From the NCBI RefSeq assembly GCF_002362315.1, contig NZ_MTZV01000002.1, positions 620,001-684,000 on the forward strand: DNA of 64,000 nucleotides, in the 5' to 3' direction. Shown here piece by piece: positions 28,596 to 36,244 of this stretch (the first letter of the stretch is position 1; every line of letters begins with the position of its first letter). The notes beneath the pieces were generated by a model, which ran no database searches, was not told the origin of the DNA, and worked only from the letters and a program-made list of their open reading frames with translations. This DNA is from Paraburkholderia acidicola (GTDB lineage Bacteria; Pseudomonadota; Gammaproteobacteria; Burkholderiales; Burkholderiaceae). The position numbers were made by a program, and so were the translations under genes.

Positions 28596-28965
28596 GGGGG
28601 CGACCTGGTTTCGACAGGGGTTGCGAAGCGGCTAGGGCATGTCGAGGACCCGTCACCTCGTTAATCAATGGGAAAAACGTAACTGCAAACGACGATACGT
28701 TCGCACTGGCAGCCTAAGGGCCGCCGTCCTCTGCCTAGTTCACTGACGGGCTAGTGTCGCAAGACCGGTAGCAATACCGACAGAGGTCATATACGTCAGT
28801 TAAGCCTTGGCGGCGTCACGACGTCCGGGTCGAAAAATTAGTGAATCGCCGTAGTGCAGCGTGTTCGTCCGCGTCGCTGCGGCTAAATCAAATGACAGAA
28901 CTAAACATGTAGAACTGGTCGTAGAGTGCTTCTGGACGCGGGTTCGATTCCCGCCGCCTCCACCA
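28596..28965 (+). ncRNA. ssrA: Transfer-messenger RNA
   Basis: About 370-nt one-piece tmRNA that rescues stalled ribosomes and tags their products. The 5' end GGGGGCG pairs with CGCCTCC before the encoded CCA (28963-28965) to form the tRNA-like acceptor stem, and the T arm GGTTCGATTCC is near 28941. The tag reading frame GCAAACGACGATACG..., starting at 28685, encodes ANDDTFALAA and stops with TAA at 28715-28717. This tag is typical of Burkholderia relatives. It is not permuted or split. Confidence 0.97.
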
Positions 28966-28967
28966 TA

Positions 28968-29007
28968 ATTCCGCGCAGCGCATTCGTGCGCTGCGCACCC
29001 GCGGAAT
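28968..29007 (+). terminator. Terminator-like hairpin after ssrA
   Basis: 10-bp perfect stem gcgcagcgca / tgcgctgcgc with a TTCG loop at 28973-28996, enclosed by attccgc ... gcggaat, followed by CTTTCCC. It starts 8 nt after the mature tmRNA end. Confidence 0.7.
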
Positions 29008-29096
29008 CTTTCCCTCCGTTTGACGCACGCGCAGACGACTAGCGTCGTGAGCGTTGGCGCGTCTGTATCCCGCCGGCTCCGCCAGCATCTCCCTGT

Positions 29097-29122
29097 AAAA
29101 AGCCCGCTCGGGTGAGCGGGCT
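29097..29122 (-). terminator. Terminator of the small exported protein gene
   Basis: agcccgctc / gagcgggct (29101-29109 and 29114-29122). On the minus strand it is followed by T5 (plus-strand A run at 29097-29101). It lies 140 bp past the stop codon of the gene at 29264-29536. Confidence 0.7.
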
Positions 29123-29263
29123 CTATCTGTCCTGACGATCCAGCAACTACGAGTGCGAGGCATCAGATCGTGCCTGTCGGTTCAAGCTCATCGCGCAGCG
29201 AAAGCTCTTCAGGCCGCGACCACCCACGGCCCGTGGCGCGCGGCATCACCGACAAGACGAAGC

Positions 29264-29536
29264 CTACTTGGTGCTATCGCCGGGACACTGAAGATTGCAG
29301 CCATCCGGGTCCCCATCGTCGCCCTTGCGGCGCATTTTCGACGGTGCGCCCTTCTGATATTTGTTCGACGGAGCGGACGCGGCGAACGGCAGTTGCGGAT
29401 GTGCCTGCAAGCGGAATTCGTCCTGCAGGATGCCGCCGGGCACGCCTGGCGAATTTTGTGCGAAAGCAACCGATGCCGTTGCGAGTACCACGCCTGCGGC
29501 GGCAGCGGCGATGCATGTCTGAATGAGCAATTTCAT
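29264..29536 (-). CDS. Small exported protein of unknown function
   Basis: 90 residues. MKLLIQTCIAAAAAGVVLATASVAFA is a clear signal peptide with cleavage before QNSPG. The mature ~64 residues contain VPGGILQDEFRLQAHPQLPFA, then a Lys/Arg/Asp-rich segment ending DGDPDGCNLQCPGDSTK with a C-x3-C pair. I do not recognise a family. A Sec signal, its own terminator and an isolated position support a real monocistronic gene between ssrA and the formate dehydrogenase regulator. Periplasmic or secreted location is inferred. Confidence 0.65.
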   Translation of the reverse strand: MKLLIQTCIAAAAAGVVLATASVAFAQNSPGVPGGILQDEFRLQAHPQLPFAASAPSNKYQKGAPSKMRRKGDDGDPDGCNLQCPGDSTK

Positions 29537-29710
29537 ATCGATTCGGCGCGGCAAGAAGCCGCGCAACTAAAGCGGAGTGCGAAGTTTAGAGAGTATCGCA
29601 AACTATCCCGTGATGCAGCGTCGACGGTGCTCAGATTGTTACCTGAACTTACCCGCTCACCGTGGCGGACAGCGCACTACACGGAACCGCACGAGAAACA
29701 GCACGCTCCA

Positions 29711-30790
29711 TCACGCGTCGTTGCCGCGCAACCCCGCATCCAGATCGAATACCTTCCCGCATTCAACCGGATCGTAGCCCGCGAGTCGCGCGACGCTGCT
29801 CACGAACGGCTCGCCGCGCAGCAGATCGATAACGGCCGCAAGCGGTGGTCGCGGCAGTCGCGTGCGATCGCAAGCGAAGTAATAGTCCTCGTCGACGACG
29901 GGAATGAAGTCGAGCCCGAAGTGATGCGCAGCCGGCTCGACGCCGAACCCGACGTCCGCCATGCCGCTCGCGACAAACGCTGCAATCGCCGAATGCGTCA
30001 GCTCCGCCGATGCGTAGCCGTTGACCCGATCGGGATCGATGCCGATGCGACGCAACGCGAGATCGAGCAACAGCCGCGTGCCGGAACCAGGCTGCCGGTT
30101 GACGAAGCGAATGTCATCGCGCGACAGGTCGCCCAATCCACCGATCCGCTTCGGATTGCCGCGCGCCAGAAACAGGCCCTGTTTGCGCCGCGTCAGATGA
30201 ATCAGCACGTGACGCTGCGGATCGAGCCACCGACGATACGTATCGGCACATGCCGTACGGAATTCGCCGCGCGGCAAATGAAACCCGGCCAGATCGCACT
30301 CACCGCGTGCGAGCGCCGTAACAGCTTCTGCGCTGTCGCGATACTTGATGTCGACGGGCACGTCGCTGGCGACGAGCGCCGTGACCAGCGTCGCCACCGC
30401 GTAACCGTGCGATGCATGGATCCGTACGTCGTCAGCGGGCGGGGCGAGCCAGCGGTTCAGATCGCTTGCTACTTCGCTCGCGAGCGCCTGCATGTTGCCG
30501 CCAAGCCGCTCGCCGCACAGGCGCTGCGAGCGCAACACCGCCTGCCCCAGCTCCGACAGAACCGAGCCGCGGCCACGCTCCTTCGCGATCAGCGGACCGC
30601 CCAGGCGCTCCTCGATACTGCGTAGCAGACCCCAAGCATGACGGTAGGACAAACCCTTGAGCGTAGCGGCCTGCGCAATGCTGCCCGCCTCATCAACAAA
30701 CGCCAGCAGCGGCACGACATCTGTCAGGCTGGCTTCGCGGCCATCCGCATCGCGCACGACCAGTTGCGCCCGGCATTCGATCTTGATCAT
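29711..30790 (-). CDS. fdsR: ModE/LysR-type HTH regulator with periplasmic-binding-like sensor (FdsR type)
   Basis: 359 residues: an N-terminal LysR/ModE-type winged helix (about 20-85; GSIAQAATLKGLSYRHAWGL recognition region), and a C-terminal periplasmic-binding-protein-like domain (about 115-350; RFVNRQPGSGTRLLLDLAL and DVGFGVEPAAHHFGLDFIPV). This architecture is seen in molybdate/tungstate-related and formate dehydrogenase regulators. It is divergent from fdsGBAD with a 134-bp spacer holding a 28-bp palindrome. The symbol follows the FdsR regulator described for Ralstonia/Cupriavidus fds operons; ligand (formate, molybdate or cofactor state) is not known here. Confidence 0.85.
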   Translation of the reverse strand: MIKIECRAQLVVRDADGREASLTDVVPLLAFVDEAGSIAQAATLKGLSYRHAWGLLRSIEERLGGPLIAKERGRGSVLSELGQAVLRSQRLCGERLGGNMQALASEVASDLNRWLAPPADDVRIHASHGYAVATLVTALVASDVPVDIKYRDSAEAVTALARGECDLAGFHLPRGEFRTACADTYRRWLDPQRHVLIHLTRRKQGLFLARGNPKRIGGLGDLSRDDIRFVNRQPGSGTRLLLDLALRRIGIDPDRVNGYASAELTHSAIAAFVASGMADVGFGVEPAAHHFGLDFIPVVDEDYYFACDRTRLPRPPLAAVIDLLRGEPFVSSVARLAGYDPVECGKVFDLDAGLRGNDA

Positions 30791-30872
30791 ATATGTCGCA
30801 CCGCCTCCTATTGCACAAGCGCCATTCGCCGCCTATCGTACGCTTTATCCACACCAAATAAATGAAGCAGGG

Positions 30873-30900
30873 ATGCACACATTATGAATCATGTGTGCAT
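30873..30900. promoter_or_regulatory. 28-bp palindromic operator upstream of fdsG
   Basis: Arms atgcacacat (30873-30882) and atgtgtgcat (30891-30900) are perfectly complementary over 10 bp with an 8-bp AT-rich spacer. It lies 24 bp before the fdsG start, so a bound protein would block or position RNA polymerase. It is the only large palindrome in the fdsR-fdsG spacer and the natural candidate for the FdsR site. Confidence 0.65.
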
Positions 30901-30924
30901 ATTTGACTTCGGAGGAGCCCCATC

Positions 30925-31443
30925 TTGGACGACCCCACCGCCCTCGCGCCGGAGGCGCTCGTGCAGCGCCACGCGCAGCCCGGCATGTCACTGCTCGCCG
31001 TGCTGCACGCCATCCAGGACGAAACCGGTTTCGTGCCGCCGGCTACGGTCGGACCGCTTGCCCGCACGATGAACCTGTCGCGTGCCGAAGTGCATGGCGT
31101 CATCACCTACTACCACCATTTCCGTACCACGCCGGCTGCGCCGGTCACGGTGCAACTGTGTCGCGCCGAAGCGTGCCGCAGCATGGGCACCGAAGCGCTT
31201 GCGCAACACATCGAAGCGCGCACCGGCTGCCACTTCAACGATGCGCACGGCGAACACGACAAGCACAGCGCGGTGGGACTCGAATCCGTGTATTGCCTCG
31301 GCCAGTGCGCACTGTCGCCGGCGATGACGATCAACGATACGTTGTACGCTAAAGTCACACCGCAAAAATTCGATGCCCTCTTCGAGGCGGCTATGACCAC
31401 GGTCGCCACCAGCGCGAGCAACCACATGGAGCAAACAGCATGA
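30925..31443 (+). CDS. fdsG: NAD-dependent formate dehydrogenase gamma subunit (NuoE-like)
   Basis: 172-residue thioredoxin-like [2Fe-2S] subunit of the soluble formate dehydrogenase, homologous to complex I NuoE. The four cluster cysteines are Cys79, Cys84, Cys124 and Cys128 (QLCRAEAC and YCLGQC). It starts with TTG at 30925: GGAGGAG lies exactly 7 nt upstream and no ATG is positioned as well, so TTG use looks real and may limit expression. Its stop overlaps the fdsB start (ATGA). Confidence 0.93.
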   Translation: MDDPTALAPEALVQRHAQPGMSLLAVLHAIQDETGFVPPATVGPLARTMNLSRAEVHGVITYYHHFRTTPAAPVTVQLCRAEACRSMGTEALAQHIEARTGCHFNDAHGEHDKHSAVGLESVYCLGQCALSPAMTINDTLYAKVTPQKFDALFEAAMTTVATSASNHMEQTA

Positions 31444-33017
31444 CGCGCGTGTTTATTCCATGCGATTCATCGGCGCTCGCGCTCGGCGCCGACGCACTCG
31501 CTGCAGCGGTCGTGCAGGAAGCCGCCCGTCGCGGTATCGCACTCGACGTAGTCCGCAACGGTTCACGCGGACTGCTGTGGCTCGAACCGCTCGTCGAAGT
31601 GGACACACCGCAAGGCCGTGTCGGTTACGCGAATGTCGACGTCGCCGATGTTGCGTCATTGTTCGACGCGGGCTTTATCGAAGGCCGTGTGCATGCGCGG
31701 CATGTCGGTCTCGTCGATGAGATTCCCTATCTGAAGAAACAGCAGCGTCTCACTTTCGCGCGCATCGGCATCACCGACCCGCTTTCCACCGACGACTACC
31801 TCGCCCACGGCGGCCTCGAAGGTCTGCGCAACGCGCTCACTACCGATGGCGATGCCGCCTGCGCCGCGCTAATCGAATCGGGCTTGCGCGGCCGCGGCGG
31901 CGCGGCATTCCCGGCCGGCATCAAATGGCGTACGGTGCGCGGCGCGCAGGCGGACCAGAAGTACATCGTCTGCAACGCCGACGAAGGCGATTCGGGCACG
32001 TTCTCCGATCGACTCGTGATGGAAAGCGATCCGTTCGTGCTGATCGAAGGCATGACGATCGCGGGCATCGTGACCGGCGCGACCGCGGGCTACATCTACG
32101 TGCGCAGCGAGTACCCGCATGCGATCGCAACGCTCGAAGCCGCCATCGCCAAAGCACGTGCAGCCGGCTGGCTCGGCGACAGCGTGCTCGGTTCAGCGCA
32201 CCGCTTCGATCTGTTCGTCGCGAAAGGCGCCGGCGCGTATGTGTGCGGGGAAGAAACAGCGCTGCTCGAATCGCTTGAAGGCAAGCGCGGCATCGTCCGT
32301 GCAAAGCCACCGCTGCCCGCACTCTCCGGGCTGTTCGGCAAGCCGACCGTGATCAACAACGTCATCACACTCGCCACCGTGCCGATCATCTTCGCGAAGG
32401 GCGCGGCGTTCTATAAAGACTTCGGCATGGGCCGCTCGCGCGGCACGTTGCCGTTCCAGCTTGCGGGCAATGTGAAGCAAGGTGGTCTCGTCGAACTCGC
32501 ATTCGGCGTCACGCTGCGCGAGTTGCTGTTCGAATACGGCGGCGGCACCGCGAGCGGCCGGCCCGCACGCGCGGTCCAGGTGGGCGGCCCGCTCGGTACG
32601 TATCTGCCTGAGAGCCAGTGGGACGTCCCGATGGATTACGAAGCGTATGCGGCAGTCGGCGCGGTGGTCGGCCACGGTGGCCTCGTCGTACACGACGACA
32701 CATCGAATCTCGCCGAACTCGCGCAATACGCGATGCACTTCTGTGCGCTCGAATCGTGCGGCAAATGTACGCCGTGCCGGATCGGTTCGACGCGCGGCGT
32801 CGAAGTCATCCAGCGCATCCGCAATGGCGACACGTCGACGCGCCAGGTTCAGTTGCTGCGTGACCTGTGCGACACGATGGTGTCCGGCTCGCTGTGTGCG
32901 ATGGGCGGCATGACGCCGTTCCCGGTGATGTCCGCACTCGATCATTTCCCCGAAGACTTCGGTCTCGGTACTGTCCAACCCGCTGTCCCGGCAACCGCTA
33001 ACGCAGCGGCAGCCTGA
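31440..33017 (+). CDS. fdsB: NAD-dependent formate dehydrogenase beta subunit (NuoF-like, FMN and NADH binding)
   Basis: 525-residue diaphorase subunit that passes electrons from the iron-sulfur chain to NAD+. The first ~100 residues are a thioredoxin-like NuoE-type extension. RGRGGAAFPAGIKW binds FMN; GAGAYVCGEETALLESLEG is the NADH region; and ESCGKCTPCRIGSTRG with a downstream cysteine holds the N3-type [4Fe-4S] cluster. It starts inside the fdsG stop (4-bp overlap), implying translational coupling and equal stoichiometry. Confidence 0.95.
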   Translation: MTRVFIPCDSSALALGADALAAAVVQEAARRGIALDVVRNGSRGLLWLEPLVEVDTPQGRVGYANVDVADVASLFDAGFIEGRVHARHVGLVDEIPYLKKQQRLTFARIGITDPLSTDDYLAHGGLEGLRNALTTDGDAACAALIESGLRGRGGAAFPAGIKWRTVRGAQADQKYIVCNADEGDSGTFSDRLVMESDPFVLIEGMTIAGIVTGATAGYIYVRSEYPHAIATLEAAIAKARAAGWLGDSVLGSAHRFDLFVAKGAGAYVCGEETALLESLEGKRGIVRAKPPLPALSGLFGKPTVINNVITLATVPIIFAKGAAFYKDFGMGRSRGTLPFQLAGNVKQGGLVELAFGVTLRELLFEYGGGTASGRPARAVQVGGPLGTYLPESQWDVPMDYEAYAAVGAVVGHGGLVVHDDTSNLAELAQYAMHFCALESCGKCTPCRIGSTRGVEVIQRIRNGDTSTRQVQLLRDLCDTMVSGSLCAMGGMTPFPVMSALDHFPEDFGLGTVQPAVPATANAAAA

Positions 33018-33031
33018 AGAGAGAGACTCTT

Positions 33032-35977
33032 ATGTCCACTACGCTCAATTCTCCTTCCGGCGGCTGCGGCTCAGGCAATTGCAGTTGCAAATCGCAGGCA
33101 CAGCAACGTGCCACCCGCTCGCCGCTCGACGACACCGACTACGGCACGCCGCTGCGTTACGCAGACGTCGACGTGACGCTCGAAATCGATGGCGAGGCCG
33201 TGACTGTGCCGGCCGGCACATCGGTGATGCGCGCCGCGATCGAAGCGGGCGTCAACGTGCCGAAGCTCTGCGCGACCGATTCGCTCGAACCGTTCGGCTC
33301 ATGCCGTCTGTGCCTCGTCGAGATCGAAGGCCGGCGCGGCTATCCAGCATCGTGCACGACACCGGTCGAAGCGGGCATGAAGGTGCGCACACAGACCGAT
33401 CGATTGCAGTCGCTACGCCGTAACGTGATGGAGCTGTACATCTCCGATCACCCGCTCGACTGTCTGACCTGCCCCGCGAATGGCGACTGCGAACTGCAGG
33501 ACATGGCCGGCGTGACCGGTTTGCGCGAAGTGCGTTACGGCTTCGACGGCGCGAACCATCTGAAGGACAAGAAAGACGAGTCGAACCCGTACTTCACCTA
33601 CGATCCGTCGAAGTGCATCGTCTGCAATCGCTGCGTGCGTGCCTGCGAGGAAACGCAGGGCACGTTCGCGCTGACCATCGCGGGCCGCGGTTTCGAATCG
33701 CGCGTCGCCGCCAGCGAGAACCAGCCGTTCATGGATTCGGAATGCGTGTCGTGCGGTGCATGTGTCGCCGCCTGCCCGACTGCGACGCTGCAGGAAAAAA
33801 GCGTCGTCATGCTCGGCCAGGCCGAACACTCGGTTGTGACGACCTGCGCGTATTGCGGCGTCGGTTGCTCGTTCAAGGCCGAGATGAAGGGCAGCCAGGT
33901 CGTGCGCATGGTGCCAAACAAGAACGGCGCCGCAAACGAAGGCCACGCGTGCGTGAAGGGCCGCTTCGCGTGGGGCTACGCGACGCACAAGGACCGCATC
34001 ACGAAGCCGATGATCCGCGCGAAGATCACCGACCCGTGGCGCGAAGTGAGCTGGGACGAAGCGATCAGCTATGCAGCATCGGAATTCCGTCGCATCCAGG
34101 ACAAACACGGCCGCGATTCGATCGGCGGCATTACGTCGTCGCGCTGCACGAACGAGGAAACCTACCTCGTACAAAAACTCGTGCGCGCTGCGTTCGGCAA
34201 CAACAACGTCGACACCTGCGCGCGCGTCTGCCATTCGCCGACCGGCTATGGACTGAAGACGACGCTCGGCGAATCGGCGGGAACGCAGACGTTCCGCTCG
34301 GTTGAGAAAGCCGATGTGATCGTGGTGATCGGCGCGAATCCGACCGATGGCCACCCGGTGTTCGCATCGCGTCTGAAGCGTCGCGTGCGCGAAGGGGCGC
34401 GGCTGATCGTCGTCGATCCGCGCCGCATCGATATCGTCGATACACCGCACGTGAAAGCCGTACACCATCTGCAACTGATGCCCGGCACCAACGTCGCAAT
34501 CGTCACCGCGCTCGCGCACGTGATCGTCACCGAGGGCCTGCTGAACGAAGCGTTCATCGCCGAGCGCTGCGAAACGCGTGCGTTCGAACAATGGCGCGCG
34601 TTCGTTGCGCTACCGGAGAACTCGCCCGAAGCCACCGAGGCAACCACCGGCGTGCCCGCCGACCAGGTCCGCGCAGCCGCGCGCATCTACGCAACCGGCG
34701 GCAACGCCGCGATCTACTACGGCCTCGGCGTCACCGAACACGCGCAGGGCTCGACGATGGTGATGGGCATCGCGAATCTCGCGATGGCGACCGGCAACAT
34801 CGGTCGCGAAGGTGTCGGTGTCAATCCGTTGCGCGGTCAGAACAACGTGCAAGGTTCGTGCGACATGGGTTCGTTCCCGCACGAACTGCCCGGCTACCGC
34901 CACATCAGCGATTCGATCACACGCGCCCTCTTCGAGGATGCCTGGAACGTCACGCTGCAGCCCGAACCGGGCCTGCGGATTCCGAACATGTTCGACGCCG
35001 CCGTGCACGGTACCTTCAAGGGCCTGTACTGCCAGGGCGAAGACATCGTGCAGTCGGACCCGAATACGCACCACGTATCGGCTGCGTTGTCGGCGATGGA
35101 ATGCATCGTCGTGCAGGACATCTTCCTGAACGAAACGGCGAAGTACGCACACGTGCTGCTGCCCGGTTCGACCTTCCTCGAAAAGGACGGCACGTTCACC
35201 AACGCCGAACGCCGCATCTCGCGGGTGCGCAAGGTGATGCCGCCGCTCGCCGGTTACGCGGACTGGGAAGTCACGATACTGCTCGCGCGTGCGCTCGGCT
35301 ATGAGATGGACTACGCGCATCCGGGCGAAATCATGGACGAGATCGCGCGTCTCACGCCGACGTTCCATGGCGTGTCGTATGCGAAGCTCGACCAGCTCGG
35401 CAGCATCCAGTGGCCGTGCAACGAGCAGGCCCCCGACGGCACACCGACGATGCACATCGACGAATTCGTGCGCGGCAAGGGCAAGTTCGTCATCACGAAG
35501 TTCATTGCCTCGCCGGAAAAAGTCACACGCAAATTCCCGCTGATCCTGACCACCGGACGCATCCTGTCGCAATACAACGTCGGCGCGCAGACGCGCCGCA
35601 CCGAGAATTCGCGCTGGCACGACGAGGACCGGCTCGAGATCCATCCGCATGACGCGGAAGAACGCGGTATTCGCAACGACGACTGGGTTGGTATCGAATC
35701 GCGCGCGGGCCAGACCGTGCTGCGCGCGAAAGTAACCGAACGGATGCAGCCGGGCGTCGTGTACACGACGTTCCACTTCCCCGAGTCGGGCGCGAACGTG
35801 ATCACCACCGACAGCTCCGACTGGGCCACCAACTGCCCCGAATACAAGGTCACGGCCGTTCAGGTGATGCCGGTCGAGCAGCCGTCGCAATGGCAGAAAG
35901 ACTACTCGGTGTTTAACGCCGAGCAACTCGATCTGCTACGCACGCGCGAGCTGGCGAACGCAACGGCCGGTAAATAA
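33032..35977 (+). CDS. fdsA: NAD-dependent formate dehydrogenase alpha subunit (Mo-bis-MGD)
   Basis: 981-residue catalytic subunit oxidising formate to CO2. Residues about 45-120 are a [2Fe-2S] domain (Cys80, 91, 94, 108); HPLDCLTCPANGDC at 140-153 is the His-Cys [4Fe-4S] site; CIVCNRCVRAC and CVSCGACVAAC hold two more [4Fe-4S] clusters; and CAYCGVGC begins the molybdopterin oxidoreductase part. The molybdenum ligand is Cys400 in CARVCHSPTG, replacing the selenocysteine of E. coli FdhF, followed by the conserved His401. It has a Cys-rich extreme N-terminus (GGCGSGNCSCK). Cytoplasmic: no Tat signal. Confidence 0.97.
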   Translation: MSTTLNSPSGGCGSGNCSCKSQAQQRATRSPLDDTDYGTPLRYADVDVTLEIDGEAVTVPAGTSVMRAAIEAGVNVPKLCATDSLEPFGSCRLCLVEIEGRRGYPASCTTPVEAGMKVRTQTDRLQSLRRNVMELYISDHPLDCLTCPANGDCELQDMAGVTGLREVRYGFDGANHLKDKKDESNPYFTYDPSKCIVCNRCVRACEETQGTFALTIAGRGFESRVAASENQPFMDSECVSCGACVAACPTATLQEKSVVMLGQAEHSVVTTCAYCGVGCSFKAEMKGSQVVRMVPNKNGAANEGHACVKGRFAWGYATHKDRITKPMIRAKITDPWREVSWDEAISYAASEFRRIQDKHGRDSIGGITSSRCTNEETYLVQKLVRAAFGNNNVDTCARVCHSPTGYGLKTTLGESAGTQTFRSVEKADVIVVIGANPTDGHPVFASRLKRRVREGARLIVVDPRRIDIVDTPHVKAVHHLQLMPGTNVAIVTALAHVIVTEGLLNEAFIAERCETRAFEQWRAFVALPENSPEATEATTGVPADQVRAAARIYATGGNAAIYYGLGVTEHAQGSTMVMGIANLAMATGNIGREGVGVNPLRGQNNVQGSCDMGSFPHELPGYRHISDSITRALFEDAWNVTLQPEPGLRIPNMFDAAVHGTFKGLYCQGEDIVQSDPNTHHVSAALSAMECIVVQDIFLNETAKYAHVLLPGSTFLEKDGTFTNAERRISRVRKVMPPLAGYADWEVTILLARALGYEMDYAHPGEIMDEIARLTPTFHGVSYAKLDQLGSIQWPCNEQAPDGTPTMHIDEFVRGKGKFVITKFIASPEKVTRKFPLILTTGRILSQYNVGAQTRRTENSRWHDEDRLEIHPHDAEERGIRNDDWVGIESRAGQTVLRAKVTERMQPGVVYTTFHFPESGANVITTDSSDWATNCPEYKVTAVQVMPVEQPSQWQKDYSVFNAEQLDLLRTRELANATAGK

Positions 35978-35988
35978 AAGGACAGGCG

Positions 35989-36234
35989 ATGGATGAACAG
36001 AACCTGATCGACATGGCGAACCGGATCGGCGATTTCTTCGAGTCGATGCCGGATCGGGAGGAAGCGCTCGATGGTATCGCCGATCACATTCGCCGCTTCT
36101 GGGAGCCGCGCATGCGTCGCACATTGCTGGCGACGCTCGACCAACCGCCCGCGGACAACGAGATGTCGGCGATCGTTCGCGAGGCGCTGGTGCGGCATCG
36201 CGTGTCGTTGACGCCGGCGGCGGCCGTTGCTTGA
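35989..36234 (+). CDS. fdsD: Formate dehydrogenase delta subunit
   Basis: 81-residue FdsD/FdhD-delta family protein (MDEQNLIDMANRIGDFFE and ADHIRRFWEPRMRRTLL are typical). In characterised fds systems it is a small subunit or maturation factor needed for full activity. It lies only 11 bp after fdsA and ends the operon. The sulfurtransferase-like fdsC gene, usually between fdsA and fdsD, is missing. Confidence 0.92.
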   Translation: MDEQNLIDMANRIGDFFESMPDREEALDGIADHIRRFWEPRMRRTLLATLDQPPADNEMSAIVREALVRHRVSLTPAAAVA

Positions 36235-36244
36235 TGCACGCTGC

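Noticed and set aside
28596..28965. Two-piece or permuted tmRNA, as in some betaproteobacteria
   Set aside because: The 5' acceptor strand precedes the tag and the 3' acceptor with CCA follows it in normal order, so it is one-piece.
29065..29090. Possible partial copy of the tmRNA 3' end (attR remnant of an integrated element)
   Set aside because: The match to the ssrA 3' end (cccgcc, ctcc) is short and imperfect, there is no integrase gene, and flanking genes are ordinary; chance similarity is likely.
29153..30625. A 490-codon plus-strand frame through the ssrA-fdsR region
   Set aside because: It runs antisense through fdsR and the small exported gene, both of which have clear protein features in the opposite sense.
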